A stretch of 64,000 nucleotides of DNA from an uncultured Acetobacteraceae bacterium (GCA_903924985.1 CAIYDT010000152.1:1-64000), one strand, 5' to 3'. Shown: positions 51,147 to 64,000, counted from the stretch's first letter. Made by a program: numbers and translations. The notes: a model not told the origin generated them from the sequence alone.

Positions 51147-51617
51147 TTAGCAGGGTTTCACGCCGAGGGCCGGGGCGGGATCCACCCTGGTGCCGTTCAA
51201 CAGCAACTCAAAATGCAGATGTGTGCCGTAGGTAATGCCGCTGCGGCCGATCCGCCCCAATACGTCGCCCTGCGCAACGCGGCGTTTGCCGGATTGCAAG
51301 GCAGAAGCGACGCTGCCCAGATGGTCGTAACGCGTCGTCATGCCTGGGGTATGCCTGATCTCCACCTCCAGCCCGGCAGCGCCGCGTCGACGGATCGCTA
51401 CCACCGTGCCAGCGGCGGCGGCGTGCACCCAGGTTCCCGCCGGGGCCGGCAGGTCGATCCCAGTATGGAAATGGGACGCTCTGGGTTCGGCGGCGTTTCT
51501 TGCCCCGAAGGGCGAGGAGACGCAGCCGGGGGTGACGGGCAACAACAACTGCGCCATCGCGGGCCGAGCCGCCAAATTCAGTAGCAAGTACGATAGAAGG
51601 GCGAGACCGCGGAACAT
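51147..51617 (-). CDS. M23-family metallopeptidase (LytM domain), exported
   Basis: 156-residue zinc peptidase with a signal peptide (cleavage after AMA, about residue 22). The zinc motifs are HTGIDLPAPAG (HxxxD, about 51-55) and GTHLHFELLLNG (HxH). YGTHLHFEL is the LytM signature. Such enzymes cut peptidoglycan cross-bridges, or act as activators when catalytically dead; here the residues are intact. It is short, with no LysM or coiled-coil. ATG 51617 is 11 bases from the divergent greB start. Confidence 0.9.
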   Translation of the reverse strand: MFRGLALLSYLLLNLAARPAMAQLLLPVTPGCVSSPFGARNAAEPRASHFHTGIDLPAPAGTWVHAAAAGTVVAIRRRGAAGLEVEIRHTPGMTTRYDHLGSVASALQSGKRRVAQGDVLGRIGRSGITYGTHLHFELLLNGTRVDPAPALGVKPC

Positions 51618-51628
51618 GGGACTCCGGC

Positions 51629-52156
51629 ATGGATGACGACGATGACTCCCCCCGCCTGACGCTGGGCGGCAGATTCTACATGACGCCGGAGGGGCACGCA
51701 CGCCTGAAGGCCGAACGCGACCAGCTCATGCGGGTGGAACGCCCGCGGGTGGTGGAGGTTGTGTCCTGGGCCGCCGCTAACGGCGACCGCAGCGAGAACG
51801 CCGATTATCAGTACGGCAAGCGCCGCCTGCGGGAGATCGACCGCCGCGCCCGCTTCCTGGGCAAGCGGCTGGAAAACGCGGAAATCGTCGATCCCGCTCT
51901 CCAGACCCAGCGGCTGCAGGTGTTTTTCGGCGCCACCGTGACGATCATCGACGAGTCCGATGTCGAGCGAACAGTCACCATCGTGGGAGTGGACGAGGCG
52001 GACATGGCGGAAGGCAAAGTCAGCCTGACCTCCCCCATCGCTATAGCGTTGATCAAGGCGAAGGCTCGGGTGGGGGACGAGGTCGGCGTGCATACGCCGC
52101 GCGGGGTGGAAATCGTGGAGGTTCTGGCGGTGCGATACCCGGATCCGTCGTTTTAG
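51629..52156 (+). CDS. greB: Transcription elongation factor GreB
   Basis: 175-residue Gre factor that enters the RNA polymerase secondary channel and stimulates cleavage of backtracked RNA. The GreB signature is clear: SENADYQYGKRRLREIDRRARFLGKRL and LTSPIAIALIKAKARVGDEVGV. The acidic loop of the coiled coil lies in DRSENAD. An acidic N-terminal tail, DDDDD, precedes the domain. The start is only 11 bases from the divergent peptidase start, so promoters must overlap coding sequence. Confidence 0.92.
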   Translation: MDDDDDSPRLTLGGRFYMTPEGHARLKAERDQLMRVERPRVVEVVSWAAANGDRSENADYQYGKRRLREIDRRARFLGKRLENAEIVDPALQTQRLQVFFGATVTIIDESDVERTVTIVGVDEADMAEGKVSLTSPIAIALIKAKARVGDEVGVHTPRGVEIVEVLAVRYPDPSF

Positions 52157-52257
52157 AGAGAGAAGCGTTTCAAGGGCCTGGGCATTATTCGCTGATTGGC
52201 GGGCTTGCGTCCAACCGTGCCCCGCTGTCCTGATGCGTCGACAATTCGGAGACCCAC

Positions 52258-55863
<3,606 letters not shown>

Positions 55864-55876
55864 TCCGCCCGGCGCG

Positions 55877-58282
55877 TCAGGCCGCATCTCGCATCGACGT
55901 CAGGAATTTCGCCACTTCGGCCTTCAGGGTCACTGACTGCTCGCTCAGACGCGTGGCCGCGTCCAGCACGGCGGCTGACTGGGTCCCGGTGTTACCCACG
56001 GCCGTGCTGACGACGAGGATATTGTCGTTCACCTCACTCGTCCCAGCCGCCGCACGCTGCACCGCTCGGGCAATTTCCTGAGTCGCCGAACCTTGCTCCT
56101 CCACCGCGCCGGCGATGGCGGTGGCGATCTCGTTCATGCGCTTGATGGTCGCGCCGATACCGCGTAGCGCGCCGACCGCCTGACCGGTGCTTTGGCGCAT
56201 GCCATCGATCTGGGCGGCGATCTCTTGCGTGGCCTTGGCGGTTTGGGTGGCCAGCGTTTTCACCTCGCTCGCCACCACGGCGAAACCCTTCCCCGCCTCT
56301 CCTGCTCGGGCGGCTTCGATAGTGGCATTCAGCGCCAGCAGGTTGGTCCGAGCGGCGATGTCGCCGATCAGGCGCACAACATTGCCGATGCGTTGGGCGG
56401 CCTCGCTCAGGCCGCTAACGCAATGATCGGTCGCGTCCGCCTCCCGCACAGCCTGACCGGCGATGCGGGCCGATTCCTCCATCTGGCGGGCGATTTCGGC
56501 AACCGACATCGCCAGTTCCTCGGCCCCCGCCGCGGCGGCGCTCACATTCGCGGACGCGTGTTCGGACGCGCCGGAAACCACACCGAGCCGTTGGCCGGAT
56601 TCCGCCACCGCTTCGCTCATCGTGACCGCGGCGTGTTTCATGGCGTCCGCGGACTCGCCGACGGATGCCGCGATGGCGCCGACGCTATCCTCAAAGCGCG
56701 CGACGAGCCGGGTTTGCGCCGTGAGTACCTGCCAGACGATCATCGGCCCGACATACCCGCCATGCCGGTCGAGAATCGCGGACGCCGTGAATTCCAAAGT
56801 CTCCGCACCCAAGGTCACCCGCGAGCGGTGGGGTAAGCGGGACGGATCGGCCAACAGCAACCGTTCGGCCTCGGGATCGGGATAGAACATGCCCAGCGAC
56901 TGTCCCACAATCTGCGAGGGGGAAACCGGCAGATGGTCCTGGATCAGGGTCAGCACCCGGCTTGCCTCGGCATTCAGGTAGGTCACCGGAAATTCACCTT
57001 CCGCCGCCGCGGTCATCACTGGGACCGGGATTTGCTCGATCATCTGGCTTTGCACGAAGGCCTGCCGCATGACGCCGCGTAGCGTCTCCACCGCGACCGC
57101 CATTTGGCCAATTTCGTCGCGCCGGTCGCGATCGGCCACTTCCGTCCCGGTTTCGCCGCCGGCGATGGCGCGCAGCACCCGCGTCAATCCCCGCAAGGGG
57201 GTGGCGATGGCGTGCGCGAACAGCGCGCCCGTCACCAGCGTGACCACGGCGATGCCGCCAACCAGGAGCATCATGTCGTGCACCGCCCCGACGCGGGCGC
57301 CCCTCGCCGCCGCGCCCGCGTCATCCTCACGCAGGGCGGCGGTGTCGACCAGTTCGCCGATTGTCTTTTGCATGGCCTGACTGGCGACTTCCACCTCATC
57401 CCGGGTAATGGAGTCCAGCCGCCGGGTCTGATCGAGCAAATCGGCCGCCGCTTGCGCGATTCCGGTGCCGATCGTGCGCACGGTGCGTGCGCTGGCTTTC
57501 AGGCCCTCCGGCGTGTCGCCATCCAGGATGCGGTCCATCGCCTGGTTCGCTTCGGCGGTGGCGTCGCGCACCTCGTTCGCGACCGATCCAGTGCTGGTCG
57601 CCATGAACATCACGGCCGCCGCCTGCATGCGCGCCATCGCCAGGCGGTAGGTTTCGAACGCCCGATAGGTCGGGCTGCTTTGATCGGCGACGGTCTGTCC
57701 GCCGCCGCCGGCACGCACCGCGTCCGCCCCACCCATCATGACGCCGCCGTGCGCGATCTCCTCGGCGAAGGTATGGGTGCTGGCCTCGAAAATCTGCCGG
57801 TTCTGGAACAGGCGCTTCTGGCGGCTGGTCAGCATCTCGACCCGCAGCGCCGCTTCTTGCTTCACGGCCACGGCGGTCGCGTCCAGATGGGTCAAGGCCT
57901 TAACCAGCGCCTGTCGGTCGCCGGTGGTGAGCGCCGCCTTGCGCCCTTGTTCCAGCCATTCCCGCGCCGTCGCCGCGGCGGTGTCGGCGCGCGCCGCGAC
58001 GCGGTTCACCGCCGCGATGGTTTGCTGGATCGGCAACTCCCGGCTGACAACGCGCAATTCCATCGCCGCCAACAGCCCGCGCTGCATTTGCCGTTCCAGC
58101 GCCGCCTGTTCGCCCACGCCGTCCTGCAATGCCCCAACGACGATCCACCGGTCGAGCGCGAACCACGATACGCCGATCAACATCCCGAGACCCGACAGCA
58201 GCATCAGCGCCAGCTTCCAGGCGATGGGCAGATTACGAAAGGCGCCAAATGGCAGAAAGGACAGAGAATTCGATATACGCAT
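55877..58282 (-). CDS. Methyl-accepting chemotaxis protein with PAS-like domain
   Basis: 801-residue chemoreceptor. Helix 1 (about 22-46) and a second helix before the HAMP domain ([17 protein letters not shown], about 360) frame a large periplasmic sensor. After HAMP comes a PAS-like segment ([27 protein letters not shown]). The signalling hairpin ends the protein: [32 protein letters not shown]. It relays signals to CheA. ATG 58282 is chosen; ten codons more are open. A CtrA-like box lies 46 bases upstream. No CheA or CheW gene is nearby. Confidence 0.93.
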   Translation of the reverse strand: MRISNSLSFLPFGAFRNLPIAWKLALMLLSGLGMLIGVSWFALDRWIVVGALQDGVGEQAALERQMQRGLLAAMELRVVSRELPIQQTIAAVNRVAARADTAAATAREWLEQGRKAALTTGDRQALVKALTHLDATAVAVKQEAALRVEMLTSRQKRLFQNRQIFEASTHTFAEEIAHGGVMMGGADAVRAGGGGQTVADQSSPTYRAFETYRLAMARMQAAAVMFMATSTGSVANEVRDATAEANQAMDRILDGDTPEGLKASARTVRTIGTGIAQAAADLLDQTRRLDSITRDEVEVASQAMQKTIGELVDTAALREDDAGAAARGARVGAVHDMMLLVGGIAVVTLVTGALFAHAIATPLRGLTRVLRAIAGGETGTEVADRDRRDEIGQMAVAVETLRGVMRQAFVQSQMIEQIPVPVMTAAAEGEFPVTYLNAEASRVLTLIQDHLPVSPSQIVGQSLGMFYPDPEAERLLLADPSRLPHRSRVTLGAETLEFTASAILDRHGGYVGPMIVWQVLTAQTRLVARFEDSVGAIAASVGESADAMKHAAVTMSEAVAESGQRLGVVSGASEHASANVSAAAAGAEELAMSVAEIARQMEESARIAGQAVREADATDHCVSGLSEAAQRIGNVVRLIGDIAARTNLLALNATIEAARAGEAGKGFAVVASEVKTLATQTAKATQEIAAQIDGMRQSTGQAVGALRGIGATIKRMNEIATAIAGAVEEQGSATQEIARAVQRAAAGTSEVNDNILVVSTAVGNTGTQSAAVLDAATRLSEQSVTLKAEVAKFLTSMRDAA

Positions 58283-58327
58283 GCTGGTCGGCTCCCTGAG
58301 CAACCAGGGCACCGTAAAGCCGAAAGG

Positions 58328-58343
58328 TTAACCAATCGTTTAC
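58328..58343. promoter_or_regulatory. CtrA-like box upstream of the chemoreceptor
   Basis: TTAACCAATCGTTTAC differs from TTAA-N7-TTAAC at one base of the right half. It lies 46-61 bases before the chemoreceptor start and overlaps the stop codon of the preceding gene. CtrA control of chemotaxis genes is known in Rhodospirillales. Binding here is inferred. Confidence 0.45.
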
Positions 58344-59725
58344 GCGGGCAAGAAAAATGCATGCACCGCGGCGATCGCCAGCCAGCCAAGCAGCAAGGCC
58401 GACGCTGTATAAAGCGCATTCCACCGCGTGCAGATGGTCCACGGCGACACCTCCGCCCAGCGCGCCGTGGTAATGGCGGACGCCGACATAGGTGTCATGC
58501 TCACCCCCAGGCCCCAGCCCAGCATGCAGGCGAACGCGAGCGCCGCGGGTGGCACACCCAACCTCGCCGGATCCGGCAGGGCCGCGCCCAGCAGGGCGAC
58601 GACGGCGATGGGGTTGAGGCCGATTTGACCCGTGGCGATCAGCAGCACCGGCACCAGCAGCGGGATCGCCACCGGCGGCAGATGACCCAGTAACGGCGCG
58701 AGCGCATTGGCGGGAAGGATGCCACCGATGGTGACCCCGATGAAACCGGAACTGGCGAGGACGGTTGCCTCCCCCCGGAAGCCGGAGACGCGGGGCAGAT
58801 AGCGGCTCGCGCGGCGCCGGAGGACCGCCAACGCTCGGCCGGCCGAACCCGGCCGGGCGATAAACGGCCAGGATTGGACCAGCATCCAGCCGACGCCTAC
58901 CAGCGGAACGCACAATGTCACGGCGGCGACCAGCGAGACGCCCATGACGACGCTACCGGACTCCGCCAGCAGCATGACCAGCGCCACCAGCGCGACGATA
59001 CGCAGGTGGATGGTCCACGCCTCGGTTGTCGCGGGCGGGGCGCCGCCGCCGGGCGGGGCGGTCAGGCGGTCTTCCAGCCAGCCGAGCGCCATGAACCCCA
59101 CCGACACGACGAAGGCCAGCGGCAACAGCAGCGGCATCGGGGCGGCCGGCACGGCTGTGGAGACGACGGCGGTCATGATGTTCAGCGGGCTCCAGCAGTT
59201 CATCACGCAGAAGCCGCGATTGATCGCCATTAGCATACGGCGGCCTCGCACGGCTCGCTCGGCCGACGACCCGGCGCGGTTGGCGCGGCTGACCATCGCC
59301 GCCAGCAAATCGATGGCGCCGTAGGACAGGATAATGCCGAACACGTGCCCGCCGCCGGTCAGCGCGGCGTAGCGGCGGCCGGGAGGTTGCGCCACCAGAT
59401 GCTGCCCGCAGCGCCGCACCAGCCGGCTGGTCTCGGCTGCGTCGCGCAACGCGGTCAGCGCCAGGAAGAAGGACGCGTACGCCGCCCCCCGCCGCCAACC
59501 CGCCAGGAACAATGCCTCCGGGTCCGCGGACGCCGCCACCCCGGCCATGCCGATCCCCGCCATCACGAGAAAAAGCACCTGTGCGTAACGCCGCTGGCGT
59601 GGGAACTCCCGCACCAAAAACACCAGGATCGCCAGCCCCGCCGCATCGCCCACCACGGGCAGCCCTGCGAACTGGTCCAGCAGCGTGGCGGCCCATGCGA
59701 ATATGTAACAGCAGGCACTCATCAT
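58340..59725 (-). CDS. Multi-span membrane protein, ion-transporter-like
   Basis: 461-residue polytopic protein with about 11-12 helices, of a family I cannot name. It lacks MFS loop motifs. The repeated GIILSYGAIDLL, MNCWSPLNIMTAVV and LGWGLGVSMTPMSASAITTA segments, with polar residues between helices, resemble anion/Na+ symporters of the ion-transporter superfamily. Two adjacent Met codons give the start (59725 or 59722). It lies upstream of the chemoreceptor gene on the same strand. Confidence 0.7.
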   Translation of the reverse strand: MMSACCYIFAWAATLLDQFAGLPVVGDAAGLAILVFLVREFPRQRRYAQVLFLVMAGIGMAGVAASADPEALFLAGWRRGAAYASFFLALTALRDAAETSRLVRRCGQHLVAQPPGRRYAALTGGGHVFGIILSYGAIDLLAAMVSRANRAGSSAERAVRGRRMLMAINRGFCVMNCWSPLNIMTAVVSTAVPAAPMPLLLPLAFVVSVGFMALGWLEDRLTAPPGGGAPPATTEAWTIHLRIVALVALVMLLAESGSVVMGVSLVAAVTLCVPLVGVGWMLVQSWPFIARPGSAGRALAVLRRRASRYLPRVSGFRGEATVLASSGFIGVTIGGILPANALAPLLGHLPPVAIPLLVPVLLIATGQIGLNPIAVVALLGAALPDPARLGVPPAALAFACMLGWGLGVSMTPMSASAITTARWAEVSPWTICTRWNALYTASALLLGWLAIAAVHAFFLPA

Positions 59726-59872
59726 GCGGGGGACGATTCCGGTCGCTCGGGGCAAATCAGGACTCGCTTGTCCCGCGAACCGGCGTAACATCCAAACATT
59801 GAGGGCGCGCCGGGCGCCCGACGCTGGGTCCCTGCCCGGTAAGCGCCTTCATAAAACGAAGGAGGCGCGCTC

Positions 59873-61849
59873 ATGTCAGGAACAAAGAACGGCAGACGTC
59901 CTCGGTCGGTCGCTCTGGTAGGACCGTACAGCAGCGGCAAATCGACCCTGTTCGACGCGTTGATGGAGGCCGCTGGTGCCTCCCCCAAGCGTCCCGCCGA
60001 TCCGCGCAACCGCCCGATGACCACCGAGATCCGGTTGGGGCATTGCGAATACCTCGGCGATGCCTGGTCCATCCTGGACTGCCCCGGCTCCATCGAATTC
60101 GCCCACGAAACCGACGCCGCGCTGGCCATGGTCGACATCGCCGTGGTGGTGTGCGAGCCGGTGCCGTCGCGCGCCCTGACCGTCGCGCCGCTGCTGAAGA
60201 AGCTGGCGGATGAGGGCGTGCCGCACATGGTCTTCATCAACAAGATCGACACGCTGGAAGGCAGCGTCTCCGACACCCTCGCCGCCCTACAATCGTATGC
60301 ACGATCCCCACTGGTCCTGCGGCAGGTGCCGATCATCGAGGGCAATAAGGTCAGCGGCTACGTCGATCTGATGAGCGAACGCGCCTACCGCTACCGCAAG
60401 GGCCAGCCATCGGAGCTCATGCAAATCCCCGCCTCGATGCTGGCGGAGGAGCAGGAAGCCCTCGGCAAACTGGTCGAGGTCCTGGCGGATCACGACGATG
60501 CGCTGCTGGAAAAAGTGCTGGAGGATATGAAGCCCACGCCGGAGGAACTCTACCGCGACATGCGCAAGGACCTGCTGGCCGGCGACGCGATCGAGGTGCT
60601 GATCGGGTCGGCCGAAAACCTCAACGGTGTGCAACGCCTGTGGAAGGCCCTGCGGCACGACACGCCGGAGGCCGCGGAAACCGCCGACCGCAAAGGCATC
60701 CATACGGACGGCCCACCGCTGGCCCAGGTCTTCAAGACCGCCTACGCCGGCCACACCGGCAAGCTGTCCTACGCCCGCGTCTGGCGCGGGGAGATCAAGG
60801 ACGGCGCCACATTGAACGCCACCCGCCTCGGCGGCATCTACCACATGAACAACGGTGCCGACCTGACCAAGGTGCCGGATGCCAGTGCCGGGGACGTGGT
60901 GGCCCTGGGAAGGCTGGACGGGGTGGTGACAGGGGCCGCCGTCTCGACCAACGGATCGGCCGAGGCTCTGTCGTTCCCGCCTTCTCCGCCGCCGGTCTAT
61001 TCGATGGCGGTACATACGACCGACCGCAAGGACGATGTGAAGCTGTTCGGTGCGTTGCAGAAGCTCACCGAGGAGGATGGGACCCTCACCGTCACCCACG
61101 ACCCGGACACCGGCGAAATGGTCCTGCGCGGCCAGGGGGAGATGCACCTGCTCACCACCGTCGAGCACATGGCGAAAAGCTTTGGATTGAAGCTGCGCAC
61201 CGACAAACCGCAGGTAGCGTATAAGGAAACGATCAGAGCGGCGGTGCACGAACACGGCCGCCTGAAACGCCAGACGGGTGGCCATGGCCAGTTCGCCGAC
61301 GTGAAAATCGACATCGCCCCCCGCCCGCGCGGCGCCGGGTTCGAGTTCATCGACAAGGTGGTCGGCGGCTCGGTGCCTCGCAATTTCATCCCCGCTGTGG
61401 GAGAGGCGGCGGAGGAAGCCGCCAAGAAGGGCCCCTTCGGCTATCCCGTGGTCGATATTTCCGTAACGCTGGTGGATGGCGGGTTCCACTCCGTCGACAG
61501 CTCCGACATGGCGTTCAAGACCGCGACCCATATCGCGATGAAGGACGGGCTGGCGAAGGCGGATCCCGTTCTGCTGGAACCGGTCGACCACGTCACCATC
61601 AGCGTCCCCAACGAGTTCACCGCTCGGGCGCAGCGTCTGCTGACCGGGCGCCGAGGCCAGATCCTCGGCTTCGCGGAACGGGACGGTTGGCCCGGCTGGG
61701 ACGATGTGCAGGCGCTGGTGCCGGAAGCCGAGATGCACGATCTGATCATCGAGCTGCGGTCGCAGACGTTGGGTTTGGGCACCTATCGCCAGCGGTTCGA
61801 CCATCTGGCGGAGTCCCGAGGCGGAGAGCTGAGGCGCGGCGCCGCGTAA
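59873..61849 (+). CDS. Divergent elongation factor G paralogue
   Basis: 658-residue EF-G-like GTPase. The P-loop is VALVGPYSSGKSTL, and the second motif is ILDCPGSIEF instead of DTPGHVDF, so the catalytic His of translational GTPases is replaced by Ser. NKID is kept (FINKIDTLEG). Domains II to V follow with KLSYARVWRG, GGHGQFADVKI and PFGYPVVDI. The switch I region is short. This paralogue group is widespread in alphaproteobacteria but lacks a settled role; a slow GTPase acting in recycling or a stress-specific role is possible. GAAGGAGG precedes ATG. Confidence 0.9.
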   Translation: MSGTKNGRRPRSVALVGPYSSGKSTLFDALMEAAGASPKRPADPRNRPMTTEIRLGHCEYLGDAWSILDCPGSIEFAHETDAALAMVDIAVVVCEPVPSRALTVAPLLKKLADEGVPHMVFINKIDTLEGSVSDTLAALQSYARSPLVLRQVPIIEGNKVSGYVDLMSERAYRYRKGQPSELMQIPASMLAEEQEALGKLVEVLADHDDALLEKVLEDMKPTPEELYRDMRKDLLAGDAIEVLIGSAENLNGVQRLWKALRHDTPEAAETADRKGIHTDGPPLAQVFKTAYAGHTGKLSYARVWRGEIKDGATLNATRLGGIYHMNNGADLTKVPDASAGDVVALGRLDGVVTGAAVSTNGSAEALSFPPSPPPVYSMAVHTTDRKDDVKLFGALQKLTEEDGTLTVTHDPDTGEMVLRGQGEMHLLTTVEHMAKSFGLKLRTDKPQVAYKETIRAAVHEHGRLKRQTGGHGQFADVKIDIAPRPRGAGFEFIDKVVGGSVPRNFIPAVGEAAEEAAKKGPFGYPVVDISVTLVDGGFHSVDSSDMAFKTATHIAMKDGLAKADPVLLEPVDHVTISVPNEFTARAQRLLTGRRGQILGFAERDGWPGWDDVQALVPEAEMHDLIIELRSQTLGLGTYRQRFDHLAESRGGELRRGAA

Positions 61850-61869
61850 GGTGTGCTACGCCCCGGTGA

Positions 61870-62745
61870 ATGGGGCGGACATCCACACTCGGCATCGCAC
61901 TGGGACTGCTTTCATACGGCCTGTTTTGTGTCCACGACGCCGCCGTCAAATGGCTCGTGGACACCACGCCGGTTTGGCAAATCATGTTCTTTCGCAGCCT
62001 GACCGTGCTGATCGGGACGGTCGTCATCGGCGGCCGTCCACTGCTCCGGCGGGCGGCGACGACGCCGTTGAAACGCCCGTTGGCGGAGCGTGCGATGCTC
62101 ATGATGACAGCGTGGCTCTGCTTCTATACGGCTTCGCGCAGCCTGCCGCTGGGGCAACTGACGACGCTGTATTTCGTCGCGCCGCTGCTGATCACCGTGA
62201 TGGCGGCGCGCCTGCTGGGCGAGACCGTTAGCCGAGCACGATGGACCGCGGTGATCGTTGGGTTTGTGGGGGTAATGTTCGCATCGGACCCGTTCGGTGT
62301 CACCGCATCGCTGCCGACGCTGCTGGTGCTCGCCGCCGCCTTCATGTGGGGCTACGGCATTATCCTGATGCGCCGCATCGCGCGTTTGGAGTCGTCGCTG
62401 CTCCAAATGTTGTTCAGCAACACGGTTTTCGTGGGTATTTCAGCGGTCGCTTGCACCCTGAACTGGCACACCCCGACCGGGATCGAATTGCCGCTTCTGT
62501 TGGCCGTGGGCGTGTTGGGGGGCCTCGCCCAGTTCTCGGTGTTCGAGGCCGCTCGTCTCGTCCCCGCGTCGGCGTTGGCCACGGTCGAGTATTCGGCGCT
62601 GCTTTGGGCGTTCCTGCTGGGCTATGTGGTTTGGCACGACATCCCCGTGCCGGCGGTGCTGACCGGCGCGGGAATGATCGTGGCGGCGGGGGTGTTGCTG
62701 GTGGTGACGGAGCGGCGGACGCTGGAACCCCGACCCCAGAAGTGA
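61870..62745 (+). CDS. EamA/DMT-superfamily transporter
   Basis: 291-residue permease with ten helices in two EamA repeats. SYGLFCVHDAAVKWLVDTTP and RSLPLGQLTTLYFVAPLL mark the first, VPASALATVEYSALLWAFLLGYVVW the second. Relatives export amino acids, nucleosides or other metabolites. It lies 20 bases after the EF-G paralogue and may be cotranscribed. The substrate is unknown. Confidence 0.88.
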   Translation: MGRTSTLGIALGLLSYGLFCVHDAAVKWLVDTTPVWQIMFFRSLTVLIGTVVIGGRPLLRRAATTPLKRPLAERAMLMMTAWLCFYTASRSLPLGQLTTLYFVAPLLITVMAARLLGETVSRARWTAVIVGFVGVMFASDPFGVTASLPTLLVLAAAFMWGYGIILMRRIARLESSLLQMLFSNTVFVGISAVACTLNWHTPTGIELPLLLAVGVLGGLAQFSVFEAARLVPASALATVEYSALLWAFLLGYVVWHDIPVPAVLTGAGMIVAAGVLLVVTERRTLEPRPQK

Positions 62746-62781
62746 CACACTACGCCCCATCCACCCAACGGGAGAAAGACC

Positions 62782-63627
62782 ATGAAACCGATCGTCGCCG
62801 TGATCGCGCCCGGTATGATGGGCAGCGTTGTCGCCAACCGCCTGACCGATAACGGGGTGGAGGTCCGCAGCCTCCTGTCCGGCCGCAGCGCCTCCACTTT
62901 GGCCCGAGCGAAGGCGGCCGGGATGGTGGATGCGACGGAGGATGGGATCGCGGCCTGCGACTTCATCCTGTCCATTGTCCCGCCCGGAGAAGCTCTTGGG
63001 CTGGCTGAGCGTCTGGCTCCCGCGCTGCGCGCGGCGGCGAAGAAGCCGGTTTACGTCGACTGCAACGCCGTCGCGCCCTCCACGGTGCTGCGCATCGCTC
63101 GGGTGGTACAGGAGACGGGGGCGACCTTCGTCGACGGAGGTATCATCGGGCCGCCGCCAGCACCGGATTCCAAGAACACCCGCATTTACCTCTCCGGCGA
63201 TGCGGCATCGCGAGTGACGGTGCTGCGGGAGTACGGGCTGAACATGCCGGTGCAGGAAGGCCCGATCGGTGCGGCCTCCGCCATGAAGCTCTCCTACGCG
63301 GGCTTCACCAAGGGCTTTACCGCCCTCGGCGCCGCGATGATGCTGGCGGCCACACGAGCGGGCACCGCCGACGCGCTGATCGCCGAGATGACCGTCAGCC
63401 AGCCCCTGCTGCTCGGTTGGCTCACCCGGCAAATGCCGAAAATGCCCGACAAAGCCTATCGCTGGGTCGCCGAGATGGAGGAAATCGCCACCTTCGTCGG
63501 TGAGGACCCGGCCGGCGCACAGTTCTACCTCGGCGCGGCGAAGCTGTACGAACGGATCGCCGCCGATCTGAATGGCTCGCAAGTTGAAACAAACGCGCTG
63601 AACGCGTTCTGCGCCAAGAAGGGCTGA
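62782..63627 (+). CDS. NAD(P)-binding oxidoreductase, 3-hydroxyisobutyrate dehydrogenase-like (DUF1932)
   Basis: 281-residue beta-hydroxyacid dehydrogenase-like enzyme. The Rossmann motif is VIAPGMMGSVVANRL, VDCNAVAPSTVLRI and FVDGGIIGPPP are typical of the group, and the C-terminal helical domain contains SAMKLSYAGFTKGFTALG, where the catalytic Lys lies. The C-terminal DUF1932-like type acts on unidentified small acids. Directly followed (4 bases) by an iron-type alcohol dehydrogenase, so the pair probably belongs to one catabolic operon. Confidence 0.88.
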   Translation: MKPIVAVIAPGMMGSVVANRLTDNGVEVRSLLSGRSASTLARAKAAGMVDATEDGIAACDFILSIVPPGEALGLAERLAPALRAAAKKPVYVDCNAVAPSTVLRIARVVQETGATFVDGGIIGPPPAPDSKNTRIYLSGDAASRVTVLREYGLNMPVQEGPIGAASAMKLSYAGFTKGFTALGAAMMLAATRAGTADALIAEMTVSQPLLLGWLTRQMPKMPDKAYRWVAEMEEIATFVGEDPAGAQFYLGAAKLYERIAADLNGSQVETNALNAFCAKKG

Positions 63628-63631
63628 GAAA

Positions 63632-64000
63632 ATGGTTCGCGGCATCCACCGTTACCCACCCGTCGACGGCGTCGTCTACGGCATCCCCCTGGCCGAGGCG
63701 CTGGCCGAGGAGGTCAAGCGCCTGGACGCCGGCGCCGTCTACGTCATGGCCAGCGGCACCCTGGCCCGCGAAACCGGAGTAATCGACGAGGTACGCTCCG
63801 TGCTGGGCAACCGGTTGGCGGGAGTCTGCGCCAAGATTGGCGCCCATACGCCGCGGATCGACGTGGTGGCGGCGGCGAATGAAGCCCGAGCGGCGGGCGC
63901 CGATGCGGTGCTGACGGTGGGCGGCGGGTCGGTGACGGATGCCGCGAAAATGGTGGGGTTGTGTTTGGGGAACGATATCTCCGACCCCGATCAGTTGGAC
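63632..64000 (+). CDS. Iron-containing alcohol dehydrogenase / maleylacetate reductase (5' part)
   Basis: First 123 residues of a gene running off the right edge. YGIPLAEALAEEVKRLDAGA, VYVMASGTLARETG and the NAD-binding DAVLTVGGGSVTDAAKMVGL (GGGSxxDxAK) define the family. The start is ATG 63632, four bases after the preceding stop. The similarity to maleylacetate reductases (GGGSVTDAAKM) would fit an aromatic catabolic pathway; the metal-binding part is beyond the window. Confidence 0.9.
   Translation, partial: MVRGIHRYPPVDGVVYGIPLAEALAEEVKRLDAGAVYVMASGTLARETGVIDEVRSVLGNRLAGVCAKIGAHTPRIDVVAAANEARAAGADAVLTVGGGSVTDAAKMVGLCLGNDISDPDQLD

Overview
The window is GC-rich DNA of an alphaproteobacterium. 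The order nusA-ylxR-infB-rbfA ... truB-rpsO-pnp, the neighbouring hemE-hemH pair, many GTG/TTG starts with stop/start overlaps, and CtrA-type boxes (TTAA-N7-TTAAC) all fit Rhodospirillales. Acetobacteraceae is my best guess; that level is inference from gene content, not from a database search. No rRNA, tRNA, CRISPR array, intact insertion sequence or replication origin was seen.

Layout. 1-11.3 kb is the transcription/translation operon (nusA 3' part, ylxR-L7Ae fusion, infB, rbfA, truB, rpsO, pnp). It is interrupted between rbfA and truB by a roughly 2.9-kb accessory block: padR, chrA and a membrane hydroxylase, flanked by gene relics (the tail of an outer-membrane protein on the left, an aspartase/fumarase fragment on the right). 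11.4-16.9 kb holds a nitronate-monooxygenase-like flavoprotein, two Asp/Glu/hydantoin-racemase-like proteins without the usual cysteines, and the haem genes hemE-hemH. 16.9-25.4 kb is a minus-strand stretch with a TPR-glycosyltransferase under a perfect CtrA box and a MoxR / DUF58 / DUF4159 / vWA-like cluster. 25.4-37.4 kb carries housekeeping genes on both strands (DUF1285, NUDIX, DUF6111, cca, grx, DUF1178, a CMD-family protein, acyltransferase, rlmB, hydratase, TauE, rsmD, rluB, GATase, tadA), with a candidate toxin-antitoxin patch at 33.6-34.6 kb and a degenerate higA at 37.2 kb.

37.4-49.9 kb is a catabolic/uptake block: a four-gene minus-strand operon (TauD-type dioxygenase, MBL hydrolase, MmgE/PrpD protein, amidohydrolase), two extracytoplasmic peptide-type binding proteins without an adjacent permease, a MetE-C-like methyltransferase, an MHS-type MFS transporter, an SDR and a creatininase-family hydrolase. 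50-64 kb has a DNA glycosylase, a small membrane protein, an M23 peptidase divergent from greB, a fused 5-oxoprolinase/hydantoinase, a chemoreceptor, an ion-transporter-like membrane protein, a divergent EF-G paralogue, a DMT exporter, a beta-hydroxyacid-dehydrogenase-like oxidoreductase and the start of an iron-containing alcohol dehydrogenase cut by the window end.

The main non-genic structure is a family of short palindromes built on CGTCATCCTCGGGCTTGACC. It has six locations, one of them a composite inverted pair inside the reading frame of the acyltransferase gene. CtrA-like boxes precede three genes linked to the surface or motility (glycosyltransferase, acyltransferase, chemoreceptor), suggesting a small cell-cycle/motility regulon. 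The best candidates for undescribed biology are the small overlapping PemK-like toxin/antitoxin pair, the EF-G paralogue without the catalytic histidine, the cysteine-less racemases, and two genes whose only well-placed start codons are non-canonical (ACG, ATC).
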